A stretch of DNA of 64,000 nucleotides from Xenopus tropicalis (GCF_000004195.4 NC_030680.2:5328437-5392436), one strand, 5' to 3'; shown: positions 11,895 to 23,624, numbered from the stretch's first letter. Numbers and translations: made by a program. Notes: generated by a model not told the origin, from the letters alone.

Positions 11895-12389
11895 CTGGTA
11901 AAAAAAAAATGAATGGATTTATATTCTAATTATATGAATCTGGATCTTTTCAGTTCATTTAAAAAACTCCCAAACTTCCCATTTAAACTTCCAACAATAG
12001 ACTCCATTTAATACCGGGGGACACAGTAACTCCATTTAATCCTGCGCCGTGTGTGTGTATGGGGAGAGGTCAGAGGTAAAGCTGCTGCTGTATTCACTAA
12101 TGATCCATAGCAGCGCGGCCCCCTCGGGTATTTATATTTACGGGGCTGGAATGTCGCACATATGGACAATAAAGGGCAGATTGCTCAGACAGGCTGCAGA
12201 GCTGGATCATGTGTTGCCTCGGCAAATTCACCCTTGATCTGGAGAAGAATCGGCCCCATTCAGCTTCTCTTGTCTGCTAAATGGGGTCAGTGAATTACAC
12301 TAAACCTACAGCCGACACCTTTCCCTTTAAAGGAGACATATCATGCGAAATGTACCAAAGCATTAAATATAGAAGGATTGTGCTTAAAA
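11895..12389. other. intron, possible conserved non-coding stretch
   Basis: The segment 12100-12310 looks less repetitive than its surroundings (for example GGAATGTCGCACATATGG). No splice sites or protein family can be supported. It could be a non-coding element, but only a cross-species alignment would show that. Confidence 0.3.
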
Positions 12390-12832
12390 AAGTAATGTTT
12401 TGGCTGATTTATTAAGAAATTTCCCCAAAACTCCACTAGCCCCGCCCACCTGTTCTACTTCCTGTTTCCTCCTTTCCCAGGCTGTGCAGGGGGGCACTGT
12501 AGGATAGGAACCAATCAGCAGCTAGGCTGACCTGATAGGGAACTGAAGACTGTCTTTGCTTGTGTGACTGTAGGGCTGTGATTGGCTATCCCCCTCCTAC
12601 TGTAAGTAGTGTTTTGGGCTGATTTATTGAGAAATTCCCCCAAAACCCCACTAGCCCCACCCACCTGTTCTACTTCCTGTTGCCTCCTTTCCCAGGCTGT
12701 GCAGGGGGGGCGGCGGCACTGTAGGATAGGAACCAATCAGCAGCTAGGCTGACCTAATAGGGAACTGAAGCCTGTCTGTGCTTGTGTGGCTGCGATTGGC
12801 TATCCCCCTCCTACTGTGCTTCTGACAGGGAC
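12390..12832 (+). repeat. 214-215-bp tandem duplication of a dispersed repeat
   Basis: GCTGATTTATTAAGAAAT and its partner GCTGATTTATTGAGAAAT start two copies. CCACTAGCCCC recurs at 12433 and 12648. Both copies share CCCACCTGTTCTACTTCC and GAACCAATCAGCAGCTAGGC. There are small indels, and the second copy has an expanded G tract. The sequence looks like a dispersed repeat, but I do not assign a class. Confidence 0.85.
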
Positions 12833-12891
12833 CATTAGGACACGCCCACCCCTCATTTGAAACATGGACAGGGACATGAGAGGATCCATAG

Positions 12892-13142
12892 CAGGGATCC
12901 TCAAACTAAGGCCCAGGGGGTCAGATACGGCCCCCCAAGGGCATTTATCCGGCCCCTGCTGCGTCCTCATCCCTGGCTACTACCTGTCTGCCTCAGCGTG
13001 GTCCTCGGCCCAGCTGGGGCAGATAGGAAGTAGCCAGGAGTGAGGCAGGGAGCAGGGGCGGCTGTAGTTTGAGGACTAACAATAGTCTGGCCCCCCAAAA
13101 GTCTGAGGGATTGTGAACTGGCCCCCTGTTTGAGGACCCCTG
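12892..13142. mobile_element. short hAT-like MITE with 8-bp target duplication
   Basis: The left end is CAGGGATCCTCAAACTAAGGC and the right end is GTTTGAGGACCCCTG, imperfect terminal inverted repeats of hAT style. The flanks are ATCCATAG (12884-12891) and ATCTATAG (13143-13150), an 8-bp duplication with one mismatch. It is 251 bp long with no coding capacity. It lies about 260 bp downstream of the gas2 exon in the sense of transcription. Confidence 0.85.
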
Positions 13143-13400
13143 ATCTATAGGGAGCTCCAATATAGTGGCCATTTTTACAGATAGGATTAATATTTAGACC
13201 AAAGACTAACCAGCACCGTATATTATTCATAACTGCCTACAGGATTGGGGGGGGGGGGGTTGTTTATCCTATATGTCTCCATTTAAGGAAAATTAAACTC
13301 CACTCTATTTTAACCAGTAGGGGGTTCTGTACTGACCCCCCACCCCGATCACATCAACCCCCAAAGGCAATAAACCAATGACAAATGCAAAGTATCTTAC

Positions 13401-13562
13401 CGAGAAAGCTGGTGAGCCACAAAGCCAGATCTTCTTTCATGGGCAGCAGGTTGGCCTCGTGCCGTATTGCCAGCCACTGGCTGTACTGGTGCATATCTGA
13501 GAGGCCCGGGCCCCGCCCCGCCGGGCTCAGTGTGGTGCACATCATATTTAGAATGATTCTTC
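13401..13562 (-). CDS. gas2: growth arrest-specific 2 (gas2), first coding exon
   Basis: Vertebrate GAS2 links actin filaments to microtubules and is a known caspase target in apoptosis. It has a calponin-homology domain followed by a C-terminal GAR/Gas2 microtubule-binding domain, about 313 residues in all. This exon is bounded on the minus strand by a TTTCCCCAG acceptor (exon starts at 13562) and a strong GTAAGA donor (exon ends at 13401). It encodes MM-CTTLSP, then GPGLSD, then [18 protein letters not shown], then [13 protein letters not shown]. This is nearly identical to mammalian GAS2 and clearly closer to it than to the GAS2L proteins. The first of two adjacent ATGs is at 13545-13543. 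There are 48 full codons and one leftover base, so the donor is in phase 1. The tail begins the calponin-homology domain. The next exon is not in this window and must lie to the left of position 1. The upstream 17 nt are 5' UTR. Confidence 0.95.
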
Positions 13563-13674
13563 CTGGGGAAAGAAGATGAACATAAATAAATCAGCTCTGC
13601 TCTAGATGAGACTACATTTCCCATAATGCCTTGCCCACTTCTCTGATTCTCCTTCACAGGTCAGGTAAGGGTGG

Positions 13675-13818
13675 GGCTTAACATTGAAGATAACTTTTAG
13701 TATATTATAGAATGCACTATTCCTAACAGCTTTGCAATTGGTCTTCATTATATATTTTTAACAATTATTTACTATCTTTGTCTACATCTTTCCAGCTTTT
13801 ACATCGGCGTCACCGACC
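13675..13818 (+). mobile_element. 5' half of the ~400-bp IR-1 MITE
   Basis: AACTTTTAGTATATTATAG, then GCAATTGGTCTTCATTA, then CTTTCCAGCTTTTACATC and GGCGTCACCGACCCT match the left half of the MITE family, with a shortened middle. The element stops at its palindromic core, and the 104-bp array begins there directly. Confidence 0.65.
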
Positions 13819-15455
13819 CTCATACTGTACTGTCTAAGGGAAACACTATGGCACCTCCTACCCATATGTATAAATACAAATATACAGAGAAGGAATGTTC
13901 TGGGCACACAATAAGCTGTACCCCCATACTGTACTGTCTAAGGGAAACACTATGGCACCCCCTACCCATATGTATAAATACAAATATACAGAGAAGGAAT
14001 GTTCTGGGCATACAATAAGCTGTACCCCCATACTGTACTGTCTAAGGGAAACACTATGGCACCTCCTACCCATATGTATAAATACACATATACAGAGAAG
14101 GAATGTTCTGGGCACACAATAAGCTGTACCCCCATACTGTACTGTCTAAGGGAAACACTATGGCACCCCCTACCCATATGTATAAATACAAATATACAGA
14201 GAAGGAATGTTCTGGGCATACAATAAGCTGTACCCCCATACTGTACTGTCTAAGGGAAACACTATGGCACCTCCTACCCATATGTATAAATACACATATA
14301 CAGAGAAGGAATGTTCTGGGCACACAATAAGCTGTACCCCCATACTGTACTGTCTAAGGGAAACACTATGGCACCCCCTACCCATATGTATAAATACAAA
14401 TATACAGAGAAGGAATGTTCTGGGCACACAATAAGCTGTACCCCCATACTGTACTGTCTAAGGGAAACACTATGGCACCCCCTACCCATATGTATAAATA
14501 CAAATATACAGAGAAGGAATGTTCTGGGCACACAATAAGCTGTACCCCCATACTGTACTGTCTAAGGGAAACACTATGGCACCCCCTACCCATATGTATA
14601 AATACAGATATACAGAGAAGGAATGTTCTGGGCACACAATAAGCTGTACCCCCATACTGTACTGTCTAAAGGAAACACTATGGCACCCCCTACCCATATG
14701 TATAAATACAAATATACAGAGAAGGAATGTTCTGGGCACACAATAAGCTGTACCCCCATACTGTACTGTCTAAGGGAAACACTATGGCACCCCCTACCCA
14801 TATGTATAAATACAAATATACAGAGAAGGAATGTTCTGGGCACACAATAAGCTGTACCCCCATACTGTACTGTCTAAGGGAAACACTATGGCACCCCCTA
14901 CCCATATGTATAAATACAAATATACAGAGAAGGAATGTTCTGGGCACACAATAAGCTGTACCCTCATACTGTACTGTCTAAGGGAAACACTATGGCACCC
15001 CCTACCCATATGTATAAATACAAATATACAGAGAAGGAATGTTCTGGGCACACAATAAGCTGTACCCCCATACTGTACTGTCTAAAGGAAACACTATGGC
15101 ACCCCCTACCCATATGTATAAATACAAATATACAGAGAAGGAATGTTCTGGGCACACAATAAGCTGTACCCCCATACTGTACTGTCTAAGGGAAACACTA
15201 TGGCACCCCCTACCCATATGTATAAATACAAATATACAGAGAAGGAATGTTCTGGGCACACAATAAGCTGTACCCCCATACTGTACTGTCTAAGGGAAAC
15301 ACTATGGCACCCCCTACCCATATGTATAAATACAAATATACAGAGAAGGAATGTTCTGGGCACACAATAAGCTGTACCCCCATACTGTACTGTCTAAGGG
15401 AAACACTATGGCACCTCCTACCCATATGTATAAATACAAATATGCAAACAAGGAA
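13815..15455 (-). repeat. 104-bp minisatellite, ~15.7 copies (family B, reverse)
   Basis: GGAATGTTCTGGGCACACAA recurs every 104 bp. Other landmarks are CTGTCTAAGGGAAACAC and CCCATATGTATAAATAC. Copies are over 95% alike, with repeated variant sites (CCTCC or CCCCC, AAAT, ACAT or AGAT). The array sits in DNA upstream of the gas2 start codon. The same family is on the opposite strand at 59007-60392 and appears in a degraded form at 32425 and 37831. Overlapping ORFs of 75 and 85 codons on both strands, spaced 104 bp apart, are artefacts of the period. Confidence 0.96.
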
Positions 15456-15830
15456 TGTTGCTAGACATTGTTATAACTATTTTGCCAGTGATGTGATGAA
15501 TGAATGGGAAATTCTTAAGAAGCACAAACTGGTACTGATCCCTAAACCCAAACAGACCATCAGTGATTGATGCTGGCAGGAGGGATCCGCACAATATCCC
15601 TACAAACACGGGTTTAGGAGCTCGGCTCAGGGAAAGGCTACAATAAACCAATTTGATTTACAACCAAAAAAAGCTGCTTGTTAAACCCAATCCATGTGTA
15701 ACCCTGGCCCGACATCAAAACGGTTCCCCGAGTGTTACAGACTAATGCAGGGCGCTTGTTATGATTTTTATTTGTTTAAAGGTGACGATACAACTAAAGC
15801 ATTAACTTCTTGTAGGTATTCTTACTCTCA
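15456..15830. other. no recognised element
   Basis: Apparently unique sequence between two minisatellites. I see no exon signal that I can defend. Confidence 0.4.
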
Positions 15831-16700
15831 GGTGTCACAGTGGCACAGATCCTATCCCCCCCCCCCCCATTGTAAGCAGCAGTCCTGCCCTGCTTTATGG
15901 CTGAGATTCTAGCTATCTGTATAACAGAGCATTCTGTCACAGTGGCACAGATCCTATCCCCCCCCATTGTAAGCAGCAGTCCTGCCCTGCTTTATGGCTG
16001 AGATTCTAGCTATCTGTATAACAGAGCATTCTGTCACAGTGGCACAGATCCTATCTGATCCCCCCATTGTAAGCAGCAGTCCTGCCCTGCTTTATGGCTG
16101 AGATTCTAGCTATCTGTATAACAGAGCATTCTGTCACAGTGGCACAGATCCTATCTGATCCCCCCATTGTAAGCAGCAGTCCTGCCCTGCTTTATGGCTG
16201 AGATTCTAGCTATCTGTATAACAGAGCATTCTGTCACAGTGGCACAGATCCTATCTGATCCCCCCATTGTAAGCAGCAGTCCTGCCCTGCTTTATGGCTG
16301 AGATTCTAGCTATCTGTATAACAGAGCATTCTGTCACAGTGGCACAGATCCTATCTGATCCCCCCATTGTAAGCAGCAGTCCTGCCCTGCTTTATGGCTG
16401 AGATTCTAGCTATCTGTATAACAGAGCATTCTGTCACAGTGGCACAGATCCTATCTGATCCCCCCCCCCATTGTAAGCAGCAGTCCTGCCCTGCTTTATG
16501 GCTGAGATTCTAGCTATCTGTATAACAGAGCATTCTGTCACAGTGGCACAGATCCTATCTGACCCCCCATTGTAAGCAGCAGTCCTGCCCTGCTTTATGG
16601 CTGAGATTCTAGCTATCTGTATAACAGAGCATTCTGTCACAGTGGCACAGATCCTATCTGATCCCCCCATTGTAAGCAGCAGTCCTGCCCTGCTTTATGG
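15831..16700 (+). repeat. ~100-bp minisatellite, ~8.7 copies (family C)
   Basis: TGTCACAGTGGCACAGATCC recurs at 15833, 15935, 16032, 16132 and 16232, giving 97-102-bp spacing. The length differences come from C-tract length before CATTGTAAGCAGCAG. The same unit, inverted and degraded, makes up 33420-34285. Confidence 0.95.
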
Positions 16701-18279
16701 GCAAGTCATGAACCATGAATTAGTTGCCATTTATAAACAGGTGATGGTACCAATCTCTTTGTGGCAACAAATTTTCACTTTTATGGGGCCAAAAAGGACA
16801 TTCTTTTATATCATATTGGGGTTCATTCAGATATCAGTCGGGCTGATTATGGGCCAAACTCTGGCTATGCAGCCCCCCCCCATCTATGTGGTAAATGATC
16901 CAAGAGGCTATCATTTGGGTAAGTCCAGTTTAAGCCATCACTCGGCACTTGATATGAATGGTCGGAACAGCTTTTTTTTAGAAACAGAGACCCCTAATGG
17001 TAGAGAGAGGAAAAGCAATACATACTCTTAAGGACATAATTAAATATCAGTACTACGTGAACTATAATTTTTCATGGGGATGGATTATTTTTTCATGTTT
17101 TAACTGTTTAACTATTATGTTCTGCTACTGTCCAGATTTGAATTCTACACCATGATCAGGTTGTTAGGCTTTCTCTTACCCTAGCAACTAGCTACTGAAT
17201 TGAATGACAGAATGAAAGATAAATAGAGGAGTAACTGAATAGTAGAATAAACTTCCCTTTGAGGGAATAAACAGATCCCAGATATTAGGAGGTACAAAAG
17301 GAAAATAATTCCACAAGATACTGTCCAACTCTGGCACTGCAGAACCTATTGCATTGCCATATATTTATATATATATTGGCTCTTTCCATTAGATCCACAG
17401 TGACCAATTATCAGGTAGTATTTACTAGTCACCTGCTTGAAAGCAAACATCTGATTGGACATCAAACCCATATGTACGTTTGCCCAGGTGCAGTACCTCA
17501 TAGCAACCAATAAGATGTTTGCTTTAAAACACATGACCAGTAAATGCTCCAGTCTGATTGGTGGTTATAAGTGTTTAGACCTGTAAGCAAACATTGCACC
17601 TTTTATGATAATCCCCGTGGGTTTCTACACATAGGGGCATATATATTATAGTGTGTAAGCCAACATCATTGGTGATGCTACCCATAGCAACCAATAAGAT
17701 ATTTGCTTTTGTTTTTTAATTTGTAGGTTATTTAGGACTAGTTAGAATTAAAGAAAAATCAATTGAGGGACCAAGTGCCTTTGGAGTCAGAAGGTAATAT
17801 TGAAGGTGCTTCTAAAGGCAGAACTGTCCTAATTGGGTGGGAAATAAGGGTAGCTGCCCTGGGTACCTTGCTTGAGAAAGGCCAGTGGGGGGCACTTACT
17901 GTAGAATTATCCACTTATTGACTCCTCTACCAATATGGGATACCCTGCACTTGATACCCTGCTCCAACTCCCAACCCATAAATGCAAAATACCAGCATTA
18001 GTCTGTTACTGGGCAAGTTACAGTTTTTTTCTTTGCTGTAGTGAATTAAACCAAAAAGAATCAGGGATCCTTCCAGTATATTAGGCAAATCAATAGAGTC
18101 AGTACTATGGTATCTATCATTCTTAGAGATTTAACATTTTGTTTAAATGGTTATTATTGTCCAGTCATTAACATGAAAAAATATATTTTTCAAATATTTC
18201 ATATTCATAGGTATTGGGGCAGATATTATGTTATTTTGAGAACATTATATTTAAGTAGAAACATTCAATACATACTTAT
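16701..18279. other. no gene; scattered old MITE pieces
   Basis: Around 17400-17710 the strings CATAGCAACCAATAAGAT and GCAAACATCTGATTGG recur in both orientations, recalling the fold-back MITE at 3169. A fragment at 17156-17260 (CCCTAGCAACTAG and AAAGATAAATAGAGG) resembles the middle of the IR-1 MITE. Nothing else is recognisable. Confidence 0.45.
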
Positions 18280-18382
18280 TAGATAGATGGATAGCTAGAT
18301 AGATATATAGATATATAGATATATAGATGATTGATAGGTAGATAGGTAGATAGATAGGTAGATAGATAGGTAGATAGATAGG

Positions 18383-18416
<34 letters not shown>

Positions 18417-18459
18417 CATAGATGATAGATAGATAGATAGATGATTGATAGGTAGATAG

Positions 18460-18490
<31 letters not shown>

Positions 18491-18588
18491 GATAATTCAT
18501 AGGTAGATAGATGATTGATAGGTAGATAGTTGATAGATAGATAGATAGATAGATAGATAATTCATAGGTAGATAGATGATTGATAGGT

Positions 18589-18621
<33 letters not shown>

Positions 18622-18709
18622 CATGATTGATAAATAGATAGGTAGATAGACAGATGATTGATAGGTAGAAAGATAGATAGATAGATAGATAGATGATAGA
18701 TAGACAGAT

Positions 18710-18774
<65 letters not shown>

Positions 18775-18885
18775 CAGATGATAGATAGATAGATAGATGA
18801 TAGATAGATAGATAATAGATAGATAGATAGATAGATAGATAGACAGATGATAGATAGATAGATGATAGATAGATAGATAGACTAA
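18280..18885 (+). repeat. GATA tetranucleotide microsatellite, ~600 bp
   Basis: Long runs of GATA are interrupted by TGATTGATAGGTAGAT and GACAGATGAT blocks that are themselves repeated, so the array has grown in larger blocks as well. The 73-codon minus ORF (poly Y-L-S-I) is an artefact. Confidence 0.97.
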
Positions 18886-19118
18886 ATAGCCATATTTAAG
18901 AAAAAGTCAATGTTTGAATCAATTTTACATTTCGTAAAAGTACAAAACTTTAATTATCCCGGATGCCCTTTGCTAAGCAATTCTGCATTTTTTTTTATAG
19001 ACTTATTCCAAATACATTTTTAGAAGAATTCCCCCCAGGGATCCTGTTGGCACTGCCCGGTGCATGGGTATAAATGGGCATCTCTAATGGGCACAAGTAC
19101 AGCAGGCGAGTTCCTTAC

Positions 19119-19220
19119 CTTCCTCAGAGGCTTTTCCTTTGCAGAGAGAGAGTCTTACGTCGGACCCAGCCGGGGCATTAAAACTCCTCGGGCTGCTTGC
19201 AAGCGACTTTCCTCCTAATG
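19119..19220 (-). other. candidate 5' non-coding exon upstream of gas2
   Basis: On the minus strand the sequence reads AGCCTCTGAGGAAG followed by GTAAGGAACT, a near-ideal donor with the exon end at 19119. The sequence before it is less repetitive than its surroundings and has several CpGs (GGGTCCGACGTAAGAC). The left boundary of the exon (about 19220) is a guess. No acceptor is convincing, so it could be a first exon. The strand and position fit a gas2 leader exon about 5.6 kb upstream of the coding exon. No protein is supported. Confidence 0.35.
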
Positions 19221-19369
19221 TGGTCCAATCCTTCTTTTTCCCCCCCTCTATAAAAGTAAGAAAAAAAAGAAAAAAAAAAGAAGGTATCTGGGATTCAGAG
19301 GGGCATTGTCAGGCAAAGAATTTAGCCCAGGATGGTTTACAGTACACCTAATGGCATGTAACAGTTTCA

Positions 19370-19720
19370 ACAAATTGTAAGGGCAAAAAAATCCATCCCA
19401 CCCCCCCCCCCCCTCTCTTCCAACAGCAGCGAACAGTGAGCTTCTTATGTGGCTCCACAGAGACAACTTTATTTTGGGAGCGCTTTAGCTCACAGGGCAG
19501 CGCTTGTGTTTGCCCAGCAAAGTCATTTCAACTATCTGCTGATATTTCCTAACGATCGTTTGCTGTAAACAATACGGCAGAATTAGGCCACCGGCAGTAA
19601 CCGATTCCCCCCCGGCTCTTGTTCCCTTCTGCCCAGACAATAGAGAGGGAGAGGGGGGGACACAGCGGGTTTGTTCTGGGCGGCTGGGCACTGGCAAGGG
19701 GGCTGATAATACAGTCTGGC
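19370..19720. promoter_or_regulatory. possible promoter-proximal region for the 19119 exon
   Basis: Moderately CpG-containing sequence (GAGCGC, AACGATCG, ACCGGCAG, CCGATTCC) just upstream, on the minus strand, of the candidate leader exon. A C-tract lies at about 19400-19411. There is no decisive core-promoter motif on the minus strand. This is inference from position and composition. Confidence 0.2.
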
Positions 19721-19799
19721 CTTACTGTGCCCAGTTTAACCCATTCACTCCCAGTCCTAAAATTACGCATAGAATTGTAGTGGATAAGAATGTATAATT

Positions 19800-20235
19800 A
19801 AGGGGTAGTGATGGGCAAAATGTTTCACCAGGCATGGATTCGCAGCGAATTTCCGCATTTGCCAGAAAAATTCGGCACGCGTCCAAAAGAATAGTCGCCC
19901 GACAAAAGAATGGCCGCAGGCGACAAAAGAATAGCCGCGGGTGACAAAAGAATAGCCGCGGGTGACAAAAGAATAGCCGCGGGTGACAAAAGAATAGCCG
20001 CGGGCGACAAAAGAATAGCCGCGGGCGACAAAAGAATAGCCATGGGCGACAAAAGAATAGCCACGTGACAAAAGAATAGCCATGTGACAAAAGAATAGCC
20101 GCGGGTGACAAAAGAATAGCCGCGGGTGACAAAAGAATAGCCGCGGGTGACAAAAGAATAGCCGCGCGAGTGCGATGCTGTCTCCGAGCTCTAACAACCA
20201 GCAAGCACCGTCTATTGGAGTTTGATAGATGGATC
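19800..20235. repeat. dispersed repeat carrying a 21-bp minisatellite
   Basis: The flank TAGTGATGGGCAAAATG, with GGATTCGCAGCGAATTTC, resembles a common Xenopus dispersed repeat built of GAATTCGC-like strings. From 19884 to 20164 a 21-bp unit (GACAAAAGAATAGCCGCGGG plus one base) repeats about 13.4 times. The 181, 144 and 79-codon minus-strand ORFs here are open in all three frames and are artefacts. Confidence 0.85.
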
Positions 20236-20237
20236 TG

Positions 20238-20287
20238 TAGTGATAAATGTCTTGAGCAACTTTTCAATTGGTCTTCATTATTTATAG
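20238..20287 (+). mobile_element. fragment of the IR-1 MITE left arm
   Basis: CAACTTTTCAATTGGTCTTCATTATTTAT matches the left-arm sequence of the ~400-bp MITE. It is cut off by the next element at 20287. Confidence 0.45.
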
Positions 20288-20745
20288 GGTCGGACTGGGG
20301 GGTGCAGGGCCCACAGGGGCTTCTGCATCAGAGGCCCCCGACTTCACGCCCCCCCAGGGATCCCCACCACCTGTCCACCCCACCTCCTCCAAGCGCATGT
20401 CTATTAAACTTACCTGCACCGCATTGGGCAGCGTCGGACTGGGCCACCAGGGTACCAGGAAAAAACCTACTGGGCTCTGGCCCTAGTGGGCCAACGCGCC
20501 GCAGGTAAGTTTCTTTTAGGACCGTTTGGGGGAGGGGGCGGAGGGTGTTGGGGGGGTGAAGAAAGGGGCAAGGCCATTGGGGGGTGCAGGGGCCCCTAAG
20601 GAAGAAGCCCCCGCCCCCCCGGTCCGACCCTGTCATCGGGCAGGGAGACCGGCGGCTCGGTGGAGCACCCTGCGGGGATCGGGTCTGGGCCAGCTGGGCC
20701 CACTAGGGTTCTCCCTGGTGCCCCGGCAGCCCAGTCTGACCCTGC
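20287..20745. mobile_element. MITE with GGGTCGGACTGGG ends (composite)
   Basis: The left end GGGTCGGACTGGGG and the right end CCCAGTCTGACCCTG are inverted repeats. An internal second start (GCGTCGGACTGGGCC at 20430) and an internal end (CCGGTCCGACCCTG) suggest one copy nested in another. Relatives are at 41103, 41905 and 57166-57735. Confidence 0.7.
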
Positions 20746-20747
20746 CT

Positions 20748-21150
20748 ATAGGGGTAGTTCACCTTTAAATTAACTTTTAGTATGATGTACAGGGTAATAT
20801 TCTCAGGCAATTTACAGCTGGCCCTCAGTTTTTATTATTTGTGCTTTTTGTTCAGCAGCTTTCCGGGTTGGAATTTGGGCAGCAATCTGGTTGCTATGGT
20901 CCAATTTAACCTAGCAACCAAGCTGCGGTTCTAAAAAGAGACTGGAATATGAACAGAGGATGGCCCTAAATAGAAAGATAAGTAATAATAAGTAAAATGG
21001 CAGCCTCATAGGGCAATGGCATTCTGGTTGCTAGGGTCAGTGACCCCCCCCATTCGAAAGTTGGAAAGAGTGAGAAGACGAAGGCAAATTAAAATTAAAA
21101 ATGAAGACCAATTGAAAGGTTTTTAAGATTAGGCCTTTCTATAACATATT
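20748..21150 (+). mobile_element. ~400-bp IR-1 MITE, nearly complete copy
   Basis: It starts GTTCACCTTTAAATTAACTT and ends CTATAACATATTAAAAC. Internal landmarks are CCTAGCAACCAAGC, GAATATGAACAGAGG and the perfect palindrome GGGTCAGTGACCC at 21034-21046. Non-coding. Confidence 0.8.
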
Positions 21151-21509
21151 AAAACAGCTGGGTGCCGTGGGACCCGGAGGAGTTAAAGGCTACAATGTAA
21201 GTCACAGAGATGTCCGAAGGCAATTACATAAAAAAAAAGAAAAGAAAATATAGGGCTTTTAGGGATATTAGGACGTTCCCTGCTGAAAGCTCTAACAGAC
21301 CCTTTCACTCCGAGGGCCTTTAATCAGAGGAACCAATTGGGCTCCTCCCTTTGTCGAATGTTGTTGTTTATACAGAGATCGGTGTGAACATCTGGGCATC
21401 GACGTGTGCAATAATGTTTCTCCTACGGCAACTGGGGGGGGAAATACGGCGCGTGGGGATTCCTGCACGGAACTGGGGGTTAACCCTTCTCTGTGAGCCA
21501 AGAGCAACA
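21151..21509. other. no recognised element
   Basis: Unique-looking sequence with an A-rich tract near 21230-21250. No exon or element is supported. Confidence 0.4.
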
Positions 21510-23150
21510 CTAACCTGTCAGTCAGGGACCCCTCTGGTCCCCCTATACTCCTGCACCCCCAAACCTTGGGAATAATGATCTGTATCTCACACATATATTG
21601 TACATCAGTCAGGGACCCCACTGGCCCCCCTATACTCCTGCACCCCCAAACCTTGGGAATAATGATCTGAATCTCACTCATATATTGATATTGTACATCA
21701 GTCAGGGACCCCACTGGCCCCCCTATACTCCTGCACCCCCAAACCTTGGGGATAATGATCTGTATCTCACACATATATTGAGATTGTACATCAGTCAGAG
21801 ACCCCACTGGCCCCCCTATACTCCTGCACCCCCAAACCTTGGGGATAATGATCTCTATCTCACACATATATTGAGATTTTACATCAGTCAGGGACCCCAC
21901 TGGCCCCCCTATACTCCTGCACCCCCAAACCTTGGGGATAATGATCTGTATCTCACACATATATTGAGATTGTACATCAGTCAGGGACCCCACTGGCCCC
22001 CCTATACTCCTGCACCCCCAAACCTTGGGGATAATGATCTGTATCTCACACATATATTGATATTGTACATCAGTAAGGGACCCCACTGGCCCCCCTATAC
22101 TCCTGCACCCCCAAACCTTGGGGATAATGATCTCTATCTCACACATATATTGATATTGTACATCAGTCAGGGACCCCACTGGCCCCTCTATACTCCTGCA
22201 CCCCCAAACCTTGGGGATAATGATCTGTATCTCACTCATATATTGATACTGTACATCAGTCAGGGACCCCACTGGCCCCCCTATACTCCTGCACCCCCCA
22301 AACCTTGGGGATAATGATCTGTATCTAACACATATATTGATATTGTACATCAGTCAGGGACCCCACTGGCCCCCCTATACTCCTGCACCCCCAAACCTTG
22401 GGGATAATGATCTGTATCTCACACATATATTGTACATCAGTCAGGGACCCCACTGGCCCCCCTATACTCCTGCACCCCCAAACCTTGGGGATAATGATCT
22501 GTATCTCACACATATATTGATATTGTACATCAGTCAGGGACCCCACTGGCCCCCCTATACTCCTGCACCCCCAAACCTTGGGATAATGATCTGTATCTCA
22601 CACATATATTGTACATCAGTCAGGGACCCCACTGGCCCCCCTATACTCCTGCACCCCCAAACCTTGGGGATAATGATCTGTATCTAACACATATATTGAT
22701 ATTGTACATCAGTCAGGGACCCCACTGGCCCCCCTATACTCCTGCACCCCCAAACCTTGGGGATAATGATCTGTATCTCACACATATATTGTACATCAGT
22801 CAGGGACCCCACTGGCCCCCCTATACTCCTGCACCCCCAAACCTTGGGGATAATGATCTGTATCTCACACATATATTGATATTGTACATCAGTCAGGGAC
22901 CCGCTGGCCCCCCTATACTCCTGCACCTCCAAACCTTGGGGATAATGATCTGTATCTCACACATATATTGAGATTGTACATCAGTCAGGGACCCGCTGGC
23001 CCCCCTATACTCCTGCACCCCCAAACCTTGGGGATAATGATCTGTATCTCACACATATATTGATATTGTACATCAGTCAGGGACCCCACTGGCCCCCCTA
23101 TACTCCTGCACCCCCAAACCTTGGGGATAATGATCTGTATCTCACACATT
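21510..23150 (+). repeat. 93/81-bp minisatellite, ~18-19 copies
   Basis: CATCAGTCAGGGACCCCACT is followed by CTCCTGCACCCCCAAACC and GATCTGTATCTCACACAT. Spacing is 93 bp (21603 to 21696) in the long form. A shorter form of about 81 bp lacks the 12-bp GATATTGTACAT-like part. ORFs of 352 (minus) and 238 codons (plus) result from 93 and 81 both being multiples of three with no internal stop. Confidence 0.95.
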
Positions 23151-23257
23151 ACTGATACTTTATAGCAGTGGGTAATATAATGTAGTCTAGACAAAAGCTA
23201 GCCTTCTATTGTTGCTTTATGGAAGGAATCCTATATATAGTGTACCTGCTGGACAGT

Positions 23258-23372
23258 TTTATGGTATCTCTCTGTACAGGCTATGAGCGACCTTAGGGGG
23301 CTGTTCCTGCTGAATTGTGCTTAGTACAGGGGAATCCCTATGCTGCCATAGTTTTATGGTATCTCTGTATAC
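23258..23372 (+). repeat. single unit of the 94-bp family A
   Basis: TTTTATGGTATCTCTCTG, CAGGCTATGAGCGACC and GGGGCTGTTCCTGCTGAA match the 94-bp family. There is little more than one copy. It is opposite in orientation to the array at 11240. Confidence 0.9.
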
Positions 23373-23624
23373 AGATCATTAGAAAATCTTAAAAAGCTTA
23401 TCCCAATATGAATTGTTCCATATGGACCACTGTCAGAGGGGGGAAGGCGGTAGAATTTTCAGGAGCCTGGTTCCAGTTCTAGGTCTGAACATCTGAAATT
23501 TGCTCAGACCTCCCCCTTAGCTTAAAACAGGTTACAGATGGGGTTGGCATCTTTCCTGGGGAAAAAATCTTGGTCTTTCCATCTCTTTTATCTTTCTTTC
23601 CTATTAATAACATGAGCTACAATA

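Noticed and set aside
13605..13632. ACTACATTTCCCATAATGCC as a ZNF143-type promoter motif near gas2
   Set aside because: Similar strings recur at 1600, 50850 and 52012-52085, so a dispersed repeat is as likely. No other promoter signal is present.
19248..19256. CTATAAAAG as a TATA box
   Set aside because: It is in plus orientation, while the nearby candidate exon is on the minus strand. It is also beside a C tract, so it may be chance.
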